This document shows, one piece after another, positions 33,501 through 48,200 of a DNA stretch of 64,000 nt. The stretch lies in assembly GCF_000003815.2 (NCBI RefSeq), contig NC_049979.1, positions 4,004,248 through 4,068,247 on the forward strand, written 5' to 3'. This stretch comes from Branchiostoma floridae (Eukaryota; Chordata; Leptocardii; Amphioxiformes; Branchiostomatidae). Position numbers and translations under genes: made by a program. Below the pieces are notes generated by a model, which did not search any database, had not been told where the DNA came from, and saw only the letters and a list, made by a program, of their open reading frames with translations. Within the stretch, counting starts at the first letter, position 1. Each line of letters begins with the position of its first letter.

Positions 33501-36031
33501 ATTTTGTATCAATGAAACAATTGATTATATCATTCACAAAAATGCTTGGAGTGTTGATTCTCTACCTTCAATCTTTTCTGCAAATTCAAACTTACCGGTA
33601 GAAAGTACAATTTGTACCTTTCCGAGCCTGACTAATGATATACACAGGCAAGGTGTGTTGTTTCTCAGGGTTACTGCATGCAATCCTAAGGTTTCTTTCT
33701 GTACACTCCAACTCAGAAGTAAGTACATGAATTTGCACCAACCTGTCGATGCTGGACTTGGTGTCCACGATCTTGTTGAGGCTGGAGAGTCTGAAGCCTG
33801 AGGCGTTTCCCCTCTGGCCCCGGTTCATGTAGTTCCCGAACGCTAGCACCACCTCCAGAACCCGCTTCAGGCGCTTACTTCTGACAACTTCCTTAGATGC
33901 TACAAGTAAAGCTGCGAAGGAACAGAGGAATATTTTACTTCTCACAACTTCCTTAGACGCTACAAGTAAAGCTGCGAAGGAGCAAAATTTCTTAGGTCAT
34001 CTTTTACTGCTTACAAGTTTCCTGGATGCTACAAGTAAAGTTGAAAGGAAGTAATTTTACTTTTCACCTCTTTAAGACACAACGAGTACATTGTGTAAAG
34101 CTACAAAGGAACATAATTTCTTAGGTCATCTTTTACTGCCTACAATTTTCTTAGATGCTAGAAGAAACCCTGGAAAGGAGCAAAGAAATCTTTTACTTCT
34201 CTCTCCTTATACACTAGAAGTTAAATTCAGAAGAAGCAGAATAATCTTTTACTTTCTTTGATCCTACAATTATTCCATGAAAGGATGCTGCAAGTAAAGA
34301 AATGTTCTTCAGAATTACCTCTACACTTTGAAATCCAAATTGTCTTCAGCTTGACTTTGGCTTAGCTTTGTTTTCTTTGGAATCCAAATTGTCTTCAGTC
34401 TGAATTGTCTTACAACCTTTCCTATTGGACATCTGAAATTGTCTTCATTCATAGTTAGAGTATAAAAGACCTGTTTCTTGCAGATCACTTCAGTGTCACT
34501 GACGAAGGAAAGTGGATTCTTTCCGAAACGTCTGACCGTTTCAAAACCATATCCAGTTGCTTGAGTAACTATTTTTGGCGTATCTTATTACCTGGATGTC
34601 TAACCTACATCGACGTACCTCTACACTTGTTTACAATCATTGCAATTAAGAGACTTTCAACATCTTCTGTAGCCAAGAGTACTTCTATTCTGGGTTTTTG
34701 TTACCGACTACACTTTCATACCTTCTATTCTTGGCTTGACTTCTCCCACTCTCTCCTGGAATTTCTTCTTGAAGAATAAGGCCTTCAGTCTCTGTTCATA
34801 ATGTACAATCCTGCAGGAAAACAGACAGGACAGAAATGAAACCAGCACAAACCAATGGGGAGTGGAAAGATAGGAGGTACTGCACACTCTCATCACCCTA
34901 GAAAATATATATGAACTTAAATGAATCTGCAGTATTTACCAGTTTTTGCAAGCATTTTGTTTTCCCAATTTTTCCAATGATTCACTGTGAAACTGCATTT
35001 TCCCAATGTTCTGGTCCAGTTTTGTACAGTTGGACAGGTACAGGTTGAATATGACTGAACAGTAAGGTTTGATCCACTCACACCGGGGATGGGCCCCTAC
35101 TGTTTTTGATAAGAAAAGAAGGGGTTAGGCGTGGCTGTCCTGAAACATGGGATCTCCTGCTTTACGTCCCATCTCATAGGACATCCCTAACCAAAGCTCT
35201 CATCTTCTCAAGGTACTCATTTCCAAGTCAGCTGAAGAAATAGGTGTTTAGTGCCTTTACCAAGGGCCCAACCATTGGGGCCTGCTAGGTATTCAAACCA
35301 AGAACATGTTAAATTGTAATAAGTCACCAACCCTAACCACAGGACTGTCCTACCTCCTTAAGAGATGCTGATGAGGACCAGGTCCTTAGTTGCTCATCTG
35401 TACAGGAAGCTTTCCATAAGTGTGTGTGTGTGTGGGGGGGGGGGGGTGGCTTTATATGTGTGGCTTTATGTGTGGCTGTCCTCAAACATGGGAACCTTAA
35501 CCATGAGAAAAAGGAGATGAATTGGAACTCATAAGTATGCAACATGGAGGGCTGTGTTTGAGGAGAGCCACACTTTGTGCCGATTAAAGAATCCACCGCA
35601 CTTATCAAAAAGAGTATGGGTCCGTCTCAGTTTGAGTGGACCAAATGAATCTATCCAAACATGCAGTTTCTACTGTTTAGTGCAAACCTGGTGTGTTACC
35701 CCATGAGGCAGTTTACTGGGTATGCATACAAACAAACAAACAAACAAACAAACAAGGATGCACTTACTTGCTCATCTCGTACAGGAAGCTGTCAGCCCGC
35801 GCCATCTGGTCGATCTCGTGTTTGTGCTCCTCCAACAGGTCTGTCTCCTCCTTGGTGGGGACGAACTTCAGAAGCTGTCAGGGAAAACAAACAAACAGGT
35901 CAGCAATGGGGATGAACTTTAGAAGCTGTCAGGAGAAAAAAATGCATATAGGCAAAAATCTGTAGTAGCTCATCAGCCTTGTCCACTGACAGACAGAAAC
36001 ACAAACACACACAGACAGAAACACACACACA

Positions 36032-36086
<55 letters not shown>

Positions 36087-36120
36087 GACCATGTCCTTGG
36101 GCAGCTTGTCAGCCTTGTCC

Positions 36121-36153
<33 letters not shown>

Positions 36154-36227
36154 AACTCACACACACAGACAGAAACACATAGACTAACCTGCTCAACCAT
36201 GTCCTGGACAGCACATGAACCTTGTCC

Positions 36228-36258
<31 letters not shown>

Positions 36259-39200
36259 CACGCAGACAGACAGAAACACATACACACAGACAGGCTAACC
36301 TGCTCGACCATGTCCTTGGGCAGCACATGAACCTTGTCCACAGACAGACAGACAGACACACGCAGACAGACAGAAACACACACACAGACAGACTAACCTG
36401 CTCGACCATGTCCTTGGGCAGCTCATCAGCCTTGTCCACCGACAGCACAGCCTTGGCGATCTCCTCGTTGGACATCTTGAGCTTGGAGAGCAGGATGGTG
36501 CAGTTCTGGGCGCGCCGACCCTCGATCACCGACAGCTCCTTCACCCGCGTCTTGATTGTCAGGTCTTCCACATCCTCCTCTTTCTGTAAGACACGACACA
36601 CGCTGGTAAGACATCTACAGGCACATTCTTTCATCTTCTGTTTACGATAGTTATATAGATTTACAGTGTAGTCTGTTTCTGATACATGAATTTAAAAATT
36701 TGCTGCATGTGAAATGCGGGAATTGTTGTGAACCTAAATGTAACGTCCATCAAAATGTTTCCACTGTATCATAATCACAAAATTGTGTGTATTTAGAGAT
36801 CTCGCAGCACTTCCCAGATATGCACAGTTAAGATATGCAAGAGTAGTCATCATACTGGGGGATGTTGCATTGGATATCTCTTACACAATTTTTCATGGTG
36901 GCAAATATATGTGACCTGGCAGAAGTGTATGTTACTAGACGTCTAAGCAAATTATAGTTCAACTTCCAAATAAAATTACAATTACTAACCCAGTTCTAGA
37001 GTATGCATTTTGGTTAATTGTTACAATTAAGTACTGTTATTTGTTAACCTTTAGCAACTTTTTGTTAACCGTTAGCAACTTTTGGGTTCTGTGTGGTTCA
37101 AAATTTGCCCACTGCTTGTTAAAGGACATTATTTGTACATCAGTACTGCAATGCTACGTGGTGTATGACTGTGAGTGAGTAGAAACGCCCTTGTGCTTAC
37201 AGCACGAGGACTGGTCACTTCAGACTTAGAAAGGCAGCGGCAATACGGAATTTGAAGGCAACAATCTCGATAACAAAATTGTGAAAGAAATCAAGAAGCA
37301 TGCATGCTCTGCTGTGTATACAGTAGCAAGTTCAAATAAAAGGCCTGTAACAAGGAAATTGACTTTCAAAGTTCAAAGTGACCACCCTTCAAAATTGTGT
37401 GAAAGGGACGTAGATGGTGTGACTCTTTGTCTACGAGTTTGGTGTGAAGAAGTGAAGTTACTGTTCCGATATGTCTGGTTCTGTATTATATGCTATATGA
37501 GTGGTGAGGAGGTGACTATTATTCTGTATTGTCTGGTTCTGTATTATATCCTATATGAGTGGTGAGGAAGTGAAGTTTGACTATTAATATTCTGTATCGT
37601 CTGGTTCTGGATTATACCATTCCATGTCTCCGAATGTCCTCCGCCACACCGCCTCTCTGCTGTACAGAATAATACAGACATGCTGTCATCACCGAATCAC
37701 ACAGGACAAGCTTTAGAAGCATCTACAGAGGAAGACTAGTCCTACCTGGTCCCATGACAGGCCCTGGGCAAGCGTGAGAGGTGAGGAAAGAAAAGTCTAG
37801 CACATGAATGACTCGACAGGCAGCGGAGCGCCCAGTGAGATTGGCACACACAGTACAAATGCACAAGTACACAAAGGCGGGTAGAGACATATGGACATGT
37901 GCTGTGTGGGAAATACTTGTCCTACAATGTTGTTGTCATTCAATTTTCAGCCAAAGGATGACAGAACCAACCGCCGAGAAGGACGTATGGCTTACTTTTA
38001 TACACCTCCACCAAGTTCCCAAAAAGTCCTCAATTTTGTGTTTCAGGGTTATGAAAGTCACCGAAGTCCATTATTACATGTACACACTAGACAGCTTGTC
38101 ATTGAAGTCAGCTTGAGCAGGTGAAATGTCTCAGTCTACAGTATATGATGACTTTAAGGCACCATTATAACATCAATGTAGATGAAAATATGTTCTTTCG
38201 GACAGCGTCCAACTAACAGACTTTAGTATTGGGCTTCTAGAGATTCTGCCAAAGAAAATTTGTTGACTTTTTGATTTTGAAGGTACAATGTACCAATCAT
38301 CTGTACTTCACACACTGACACATGTAAGCAAGAACAGGACTTTCTTCATAAGGAGAATTTACAAATAGTAGATGACATTAGCAGCCATGAGGCTCTAAGC
38401 TTCTTTAAGGAAGCAAAGTCAAATCAAAGACATGACAGCAAAAGGGAAAATTCATCTTAGAACGTTTAAGCTTACAAAGCAGAAGCTATGAGAAGGCTAA
38501 AAGGAACTTAAAAGAGGACCTTAAAGAAGGTAGACTTTTGTAAGATTTCAATGTAGAAAAATACGTCCTATTTCATTTGATCTTGACCTTAACATGAGAC
38601 CAACACATTTTTTTTTACATTGGAGCAGATGTTTGCCTGCAGTACCTGTGGCTTCTGGTAGGCAGAGAAGGTCTTGTCAAACTCTTGCAAGTCCATCACT
38701 TTGTGAACCTGTGAAAAACAAAAAACGTACCTTCTTTAAGTCACAATACAAATGTCTAAAACAGGAACATTTTACGCAGGAGACAGAAAAGGAAAGGTCC
38801 CTCGATAGTTTATGCGTCAACTTTGAATATTTATTAGAAGTACATTGTATATATGGGAAACTTGTTGGGCTCCATTAAAAAAATCAGCACATTTAAGGTG
38901 AAGATACTACCCAGATTGATAAATAATGTTATTGACTTTATATACACGTGTGGGTAGAAATACGGACCTGAGAGTCATCCAGCTCTGTCCAAACTGTTCC
39001 CACCACTTTCATCTGAAAACAGGACAAACAACACATTTCACACAGGGAAGAATCATCAGCATCAGTGCAGAATGGATAGTACATTAAAAAAGTGTAGATT
39101 TCTGCACAAACAAGTACTGTAATACATTTAAGTTCGCGGGGATTTAATTTTGCAGTAGCGGGAAAAATGACTTTTCGCGGTGGTTTTAAGTTTGGGGTAG

Positions 39201-42200
39201 CACCATGCACTGTAGTCTCTTACTGCCATGGAAAAATGTTCACAGTGGTTTTAAGTTCGCGGTAAAGTGGCCAGCACAAAAACCGCGAACATCAAACCAC
39301 CGCGAATGTTTCTGCATTTACAGTAGTAGAAATTGTGCTAGACATTTTTATAGTATATATAACATCTTTCACGTGACATCAAAGAAGCAAAAATAGAGGA
39401 GGCTGAGGCAGCTATTAGCATTACATAGAACCCTAATTCATCTTAAAGGGCACCAGTATGACATTCAGCACCTGTACACTTAATTGATACAATGTACGTA
39501 AGTAAGTACAACTATAAGGTTAAAGAATTACTCACTTCTGGCAGCTTGACCCAGTTGAAGGATTTGAGGGCTTGTGAAGGTTTGGGCGCAGGCTTGCGTC
39601 GAGGCACGGCTGCCCCTGGGAGTGGGGGAGCACCTGGTGGGGGTGGGGCACCTGCGGACGATGGGCAAGTTTCAAATATTAGAATGAAAGCTGATCTGCG
39701 TTGCTAGCAAACATACTGTAGAGAAGCTGGTTGGCATCTACATGTACATGTAGGGAGTAACTGAGGGGAAGCATCATGAAATATTCTAGTATAGTATTCC
39801 AAGACATCGCAATGTAGTTAATATAATTACAATAGCTCATGTTTTTAGCCCAGGTCACTAGGTCATCCTATATACTCTTCTCAATAAGTGTGTTGGGGTC
39901 TTTTACCATTTTACGTGCTGAGGGTTTGATGCTTAACACCTGAAGCTTCCTCATACACGGGGCCGAAGGCTCAGGCTGTATGTCATTATCCGAAATGGCA
40001 AATGCAATCCCTTACAATATGTCCGAGCTCGGGCGGACCCTGGGATCAAACCCCTGCCCACTAACCCATGGAATTCGATCCATGAGACAAAACTTTGCAA
40101 CTGATTGCGCCAAAGGGACATGTTTTGTATCAATAAACATTACAAACGATGGAAAAATTTTATTTTGAGTATTTCAGAAATTTTGAAGACTCTGTTAGCT
40201 CACCTGGAGGTGGAGGGGGTCCCATGCCAGGAGGGGGTGGGGGAGGGGGTGGTCCGATCCCCCCTGGTGGGGGAGGAGGGGGTGGCGGACCCCCCATGGG
40301 TGGCGGAGGGGGTGGGGGTGCTACCCCCACTGTAGCTTTGGTATCGTCTGGTACACTTCCGCCATGTACAAGGCCGATCAGGCGTTCCTTCTCACCCCTC
40401 TCCTTCTCTGCCTAATGACAAAAGAAAAAGCAAGGAGTAAGAAACCGTTCCTCATTGTTCTGGTGTCTCCTCTTGCAGCCTCTCTATGGTATCACATTCA
40501 TCCCTAAGACTTTTGAAATCCAAACAAACATATCTTACTAACACAATATTCTACGGTCTGGTTAACTTCAGCATATTTTGGGTGTTCAATTTGGAGGAAA
40601 GGATGATTTTCACTTTTGCAACTTGCGATTGGTGACTTTTGACAACATAAAGGCTCAATATGGCTCAATATGGCTAATTGTAGTTGTTCCATGTTTAATA
40701 CCCCACCCGAACTGCGGGTAGAATTAGAGCCGCACTGACAGGACAGAACAAGCCGCCAAACTTGATATGTTGCAGCAAGGCTAAAACTACAGGCCACTAC
40801 ATTGTACAGCTTACACTTCAAATCAGCACTACACAGCCAATACTTACACAGCAACACAGGTGCATTAGAGATCGACTGCTAAAGCCCCCGTCACATTTTC
40901 AGGACTTTCCCAACCAACTTGGATGTTGGTGCAGGGTTGGAAGTAGCCAGGAATCCAGCTATTCTAGCTACAATTCACTTCTCTTATCCCATTTGAACAG
41001 AATAAGACTTTTCCAACTTTAATCTCTTTAAATTTTCATTTGCCAGACGTAGACAACTTGAAGTCTTGTAGGCAACCTATCCGACCAACTCAAACCGCAG
41101 ACAACCAAACTTCCAATCACGGTCTGAGGGCCATGATCGGCTATGTGTGACTGGGGTTAAAGGCCGCCATGTGAGGCCAAACTCTATAGTTGTTAGTGGT
41201 GTTAAGTGTTCTACAGTGCACCTACAGTGCTGCATGCCACACAGTGAAGACGCTCCGGCAACCTCCCACCAGGTCTCGGGCAGAAACACCAGCAAGCAAA
41301 GCACAGCTGCGAGGTAGGGCAGCCCGAAAACCTGATGGGAGGTTGGCACTACTAGAGGGGAGGGAGGGGGGCACAAGTTTTTTGGGGAGGTTGTGTGTGT
41401 GTGAGGGTGTGCACAAACCAAGCAAGCCAGATGTCGGCACTCATGCAGGAGGGGGGTACCGAGGCTAGGCCATGGGGGCGATATTGAGCTGGGTTCTTCT
41501 TCTTCTTCAAGGGAACTCTAAAAGGAATGTTCTATCAGTTACCCCAGGTACCCAAACCTATTATTGGTCCCTTTCGTTCTCTCCACAAAAAGAGGGGAGA
41601 ATGAAAGAAACTTGGTAGCTATAAATATTATAGGACATCTGTCATTATGTCTACAAATCCCAGAACTGTGTGTAAAAACTGTAGCATGTCTGCGCAATGT
41701 ACCAGTCAGGACATGTAGACAGTATCAGTCACTACACACAGCTCTGGTCTCTATAGAGAGTGTGTTCATTTTTTCAGGTTTCCATACTGTATTGTTCTGT
41801 CAACTTTGGATCAACAAATTCCCCTCAAAAAACTACTTCACATTGTTCCAAGCTGAAATCTCTGTTTTAGTCAAATGTTCCTGGAATCTGGTCAGAAATA
41901 CTAACAACGTGTGGACCTACTGCGTCTCATGCCACAAAAAGTTTTCTTAACTCCGACAGACTTTTGAGCCAGCCTACCTGCCTGAAGTATCTTTCATTCC
42001 CTGTACTCTGATTCGCTCCCTGTCACCAATAACACATCAAGCTCTTTAGCTGTTACTTCCTTAACAATCATTAATTCCCATTTCATGAGGTGTGCAGGTA
42101 GATTTGCATGTATGTAATGTCAGCTCCATGTTTCCTTATGTTTCCAAATCATTTCTTCTGATTGTGTCATTTGGCAAGAAGGCCTCGACAAAATGGTATT

Positions 42201-45200
42201 CCCTTTTGCCCAACCCTCCCAAAATAAGTTTTTAATAGATAAATTCAAGACCCAGCTCAATGTCATTGCCATGGCGCCAGCCCAAGGGCAGGGTTTAAAG
42301 GTTAAAGGGCATGCAAGGCTGAAACGGAAGCACTGACTGTTGCCCGCAGCTCATTGAGTTTCCCTGAGAGCTCAGTGACCTTTGCCCTCTCCTGGGCGAG
42401 CTCCTCCTGCACTGATGCCAGCTTGTCCTTCATCTTGTTCAGGGTGCTCATCATCTCCTCCTATAAACAAACAAACAAACAAACAAATAAACAAAACAGT
42501 CATTTGAAAACAGGGTTCACTACCTTCTAACTTTAAAGCTTTAATGTGAATGAAGTGAGATAAACCCTTAAATGTTTGTTGGACTTTCAATGTATGTCAT
42601 TGATTGATAAACATGGTGTCAGTGGTGGCAGAGCTGCTGATCAAACATGGTGTCAAATATGGAGGCAAGGAACTTCATCAGTCAACGAAATCCTACCCTG
42701 ATTTCTCCTAACCTGCACTTGGATTAACAAAAACTAACTAAAACAGTTACCAAACCAACTAGTTCAAATTTTCTATCATCTTACCCTCCCATTCATTACC
42801 AACGCTTGTAATAGCAGTGAAAACAAAAGTTTCTGGATGTCTCTTGATCCAGTGAAGCATCCCTGCTGAGGTGTAACACAGATCATCAAGCCCATGACCC
42901 TGATGCACAGGCATGCAATCCTCCATGCTTCTTACTGCATTGGCACTGGCCAGCCAATCACAATGCAAGCAACGGTCAAGAAACAACGTGATAGGCTGGT
43001 AACTTTCCCTCCAACTAACAGAAGGCGGGTTTTCTGAATGGCTGATGGCTGATTGCACACTAGTATGACAGGGTGAGATATAGACGAAAGAAGGGCCAGG
43101 CATAAGAAGATGATTGTGGTACCTTCTCCTGTATTTTGGTAATCTCCAAGCAGATCCTACTGTGGCATAAGATAGTATCAAAGGCTGGCAGAGGAGTGAA
43201 GCTAGCTTAGGAGTGTGTTTCACAAGGCAAATGGACACCTTTTGGCTGACTACACTCCTTGGCCAGTTTGGTACTATCTTATGCCATTGTAGAATCTGCT
43301 TGGAGATTAGTGTTTTGTAATCTCCAAGCAGATCCTACGGTAGCATAAGATAGTATCAAAAGCTGGCAGAGGAGTGAAGCCGGCTTAGGAGTGTGTTCGC
43401 TACCGGGGCAAATGTACACTCCTTGGCCAGTTTGGTACTATCTTATCCCATTGTAGGATCTGCATGGAGATTAGTATTTTGGCCCCAATCTCCATGTCTT
43501 ACCTTCTCCTGTATCTTGGCCTCGCACTCCCTCTCTTTCTTCTCCAGCTGAGATGTGAGCTCCTCCCTCTCCTGCTGCATGGTCTGGGCCTGAGCCTTCC
43601 ACTGCTTGATCTCATTCTCATTCACGATCCTGAGGGACGGTTTCAGTTACAAACAGCCGTTAGAAGTCATGTACAAGTGATACTGTAAGATCTGAGGGAC
43701 AATTCCAGTTGAAAACATCCTTCAGAACATGTACAAGTGATACTGTTAGATCTGAGGGACAATTCCAGTTGAAAACATCCTTCAGAACATGTACAAGTGA
43801 TACTGTAAGATCTGAGGGACGGTTCCAGTTAAAAACATTATTCAAATACAATTCAATGTCTACACCTGGATAAGAAACAGATATTTACTTCCGGACGTTT
43901 CGAGTGACATCCATCACTCTTATGCAGCGTCACTCGATGTCACTCGAAACGTAAATATCTGTTTTTATCCAGTTGCAGAGATTCAATTGTATTTGAATAT
44001 TGTTTACCTGGATGTCTAACCTTCATAAACTTTCCAGTTAAAAACATCCGTCAGAACGTGTACAAATGATACTGTCAGATCTGAGGGACGGTTCCAGTTA
44101 AAAACAGCCGTCAGGAAATGTACAACTGATACTGTTATTAGATGGCATTCTCATTCAGATACTCAAGATATACTTGCTTGAGATCCTAACCCTCAATCCG
44201 GTGCATTTCTAACCACCTGAAAGTGACCTGTGGCATGCTACATTACAACCGTACCACGCCAATTTGGTGCATGGGGGAGGTCTGTAGTGTGAGAAGGGTT
44301 AAGAACATCCTGTGCATACACAGAGGGCCAATACCATAACCGATGGCTGAACCAAGTTCCAACACAACAAAAAAAACTGAAACAGATTCCAGACTTAAGG
44401 CACTTTTGAACCACCCCTGAAGTTAGATAGCGTCTCAGATATCTGACCAGACTGGGGAAGCTGGTTGAAAATTTGTAAGTTGAGTTAATTACTTATCAGT
44501 GTTGGACTGACTGTATACAATTTGGCATTAATAAGAAGAATTGATGATGGTACTTTACCAGCAATGTTACAAGCTCTAAGTAATTCTGATTAGTCATGTG
44601 AACAATAATCATACAATAAAGTTTGATTGGTTGGTTATTTGGTTAATTTGAAAACTCAGGAGGCTGCAGTTTGAACAGTTTTAAAGTTGTTGCTTTGGAA
44701 CACAGTTTGGCCATCTCTGATGTGAACTGCTGACACAGATGAAGGTTTGTGCTACCATCCCATCATCCTAAATCCCTGAAACACCCTGGGAGGGGGAAGG
44801 GGGGGGGGGGGCTTAACGCACATGTCAATGTCAACCAACAGGCCCACTTCACATGATGCACCGACATCTGGGCCACATTCTGGGGGTTCGTCGAGCTGCA
44901 AACTTTAACGTGGGTGAAATAAGAGTGGAAAGCAATGATCATACATATCAGAGTTTGCAAAAAACAGAGAAAATGTGGAGGGACACTGTATCAGGTGGAG
45001 AATATGAGAAAACAGAAAGAAGATTTTTCTACCTGCCCAGAGCTAGAGGATCATTACACAGTCTGCAGACAGAGGGAGGGAAGGAAAGGAGAGTAGCAAG
45101 ATGAAAGTAGAGATGGAGGGAAGAGTGGCAAGAGGAAAACAGAGACAGGAACACACAGGAAACAACAAAACATGACTGTTAAAACAATCAAAAGCAAAAT

Positions 45201-48200
45201 AGTTTCAACATAATCTATGCCAAGGAACGTCAATAAAACAGAGCTTCTTTGAACAGAAAAATGAGACCGACAAACTTCCAACCAACTTCGACCACCTCAT
45301 GGAGTGACATGATGAAGTTCTACACTTGTCTTACATTGTGTTGAACAACTTCAAACAGAGATTTTGTCTCGTATCAAGCTGACATAAGACAGTGGCATTG
45401 AACATCAGCGTACACGAAGCATAAAAACCACAGTGCTGACTTACATCTCCACCAGTTGGCTGACGTTGATGTTCTTGAGCGGCGCCACGTCAGGGTCCAT
45501 TCCGTTCTCCTGCACCACGATCTGCTGCAGGATGCGGTCCACCAGCTCCCAGTACTCCGGACTGCCATGCCTGTCCACTGTACAACAAACCATTGGTCAG
45601 TAATACTATACAACCATAGCCCCTAACCCAGTTCCCAGTACTGTCATGTCTGTCCACTGTACAACACATACATGTACAGGTTCACTGTTTACTATCAGCA
45701 ATGTTCTCATGCTAAACCTACACCACAGCTAACCGACTGCCATGCCTGTGCACTGTACAACACAACACATACATACAGGCTCTGTTAGAACATGCTATAG
45801 CATATAGGTCAGTTATAATTACCATAACCATAACCATAACCCTAACCCTATAGCTAACCCTACAGCTAACAAAGTACTATGGAATGCCATGCCTGTCTGT
45901 GGTAAAACATGGTACATTAGCAACCATACAGTAACTCCAACCCAGCTCCTAAAAAATTGGTCATTCCAACCCGAAGAAGGCCATAGTGAAGAAGGGACAC
46001 CATTTGGCAAGTGTTTTCTTTGCTGTGTGGGAAGACAGCTCAAGCCTTCAAGAAGACTAAATTTTCATGCTTACGCCATCATGATTCTGATGTACTTATC
46101 ATTAAGTACCGGCAACGTCTTAACTTATGAAAAATCAATCTTAAAGCAGAGAGAGTCTTGACTTACGTGGCAGGAGGAGCAGGTGTTGGAGGAGTGACAG
46201 GAAGTGAGGATACGCCGCCGTGTGGTTCAGCTTCTTCTTCAGCAGGTCGAACATGCTGCCGGCACTGCGTGAGTCCACATGGACCTGCCAGACAGAAACG
46301 TACAATATTTATCTCATCTATAAAAGACAAAACAAATCAAGCAACTGGATAAAATCTCAACAAGTCAGACCTAACCATTCTCAATGTATCTCATCTTAGA
46401 TGTAGACAATATATATACTGGAAAGCTGTTCTCTCACTGGTTGTAACAAGAAAGATAAGGTATAGTTCCATCATACTCTTAAAGGAAAACGTTCCCTAGA
46501 TCCTTTCAACAAGTACAATAAATGTGGCTCAAACACAAAAATGTCAGGGATTTGAGACAAGATGTTAAGAAAAAGATAAATTCATGGCTAGCATTTTCCT
46601 TCGTACCGAGAGGAAACAAACTCATTAAGTTCTAATCTCTAAACATGACTTGTATTGAAAGTCCAAGGTACATGTAGTTTATTTCCTTACCACATCAAAT
46701 CTCTTTGCAAGTTCCTGTTCATCCTCAGTTCTGATCAGTTCAAAGAAGTCTATATGCCTGAAGCGAAGAGAAAACATACATGAATGTAAGACATCAGCTT
46801 ATAATACAGGAATGCAAGACAGCAGCATACTAATAATGATACAGGAACATAAGACAGCAGCGTACTGAAAAAGATCAAATAACTTTGACAATCATTGATG
46901 GCTGTCATGTAAGATGCAATTAAATCACTGTACGAAGTCTTGTATAAATAATTACCAATGTTTCAACTTTGGAAAGGCACTTATAAATTTCTGTGAGTGT
47001 CAAAACAGAAATACATGTATAAATACAACATAATTATGTAAACTTAAGTTGAAATATAAGACATTAAATTTTCAAAAACCCATACTTTTTTCCTGACGTG
47101 ACTAATATTAATACCAATATCAAATTTTGCACTATTAGAAATGTTATACAATGTACAGGTATATCACATTTCTGCCTTTGACCTTTCTAAATGTCTTTGA
47201 CCTTTCCATCTGCCTTTGACCTGTCTATCTGGATAAACCAAAGAATTGGACTAGTATAGTCTAATCAAAACAAAATTAATGGCCCAATACAACTGCAGTA
47301 CGAGGCAGTTAGTTCTAAGAAACCCTCAGGGCTTGAGGCCTGACATACAGTTTATATTTGACTCTAATGTTTCCCCACAGTGGGCTGTGTTTAACAAACA
47401 GAATAGCTGAGGAGGAAGGTAATATCAACAGGGTGGGAAACACTCAGCTGACGTTTGACATGTCAAACTGGCTGCACATAGGGACATACAAAGGCAACGA
47501 CTTATCAAAACGCTGGTTACTTTACATTCTGAATTCGATATTCTGAAGTTAAAACACTCTGTTTATTGTTAATTTGAAATTTAGACTGTTCATGCGTATT
47601 TTGTAAATTCAGAATTACTCTGCAAATGACTCCAAGAGAGTACAATTAATTTCTTTCCTTACCTATCTACGACTGCATTTTCATGGATCTGTAGCTTGTC
47701 TTTCTAAAATTCTATGATGGGTCCTTGCCTACCTAAGACTTCAAAGACATTACGTACGAATTTCTTACCTTTCACAGATTCGGGTTCCTTATATATCTAA
47801 GTTTCTATGATGGGTTCTTTACCTATCTAAGATTCTATGATGTATTCCTTACCTATCTAAGATTGCATTTTCATGAGTCCGTAGCTTGTCTATGATGGGT
47901 TGGATGCCCAGCATCAGAAATTCGTAGCGCAAGTGGACCCTGAATTCCAGGCTCTCCTGCAAAGGGAAATAAAAAAAATTGTTAAAAACAAATTTTTTGC
48001 TTATCTATCTGGTTTGAAAAGATTTAAAATCACAGGTAACCTCATAATTGTCATTTCCTATGTCAAAACTTACCTGTTTGGAAATCAACCTAAGCCCTAT
48101 ACAATGCATACACATGTACACAGGAAAGGAACACTAGCTGCAGGGCAGAAGTCAGATCAATTCCCTGGCAAATTTCCTGTCCTTGACACAAATTCTAACT

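Noticed and set aside
35900-36634. 244-residue Cys/Val/Leu/Ser-rich frame as a separate protein
   Set aside because: It begins just upstream of a DAAM FH2 exon and continues into AC/ACAG simple repeats and donor copies; reported as an array, not a gene.
40201-40330. G/T-rich tract as a quadruplex or simple-repeat element
   Set aside because: It is explained by proline codons of the DAAM FH1 exon read on the other strand.
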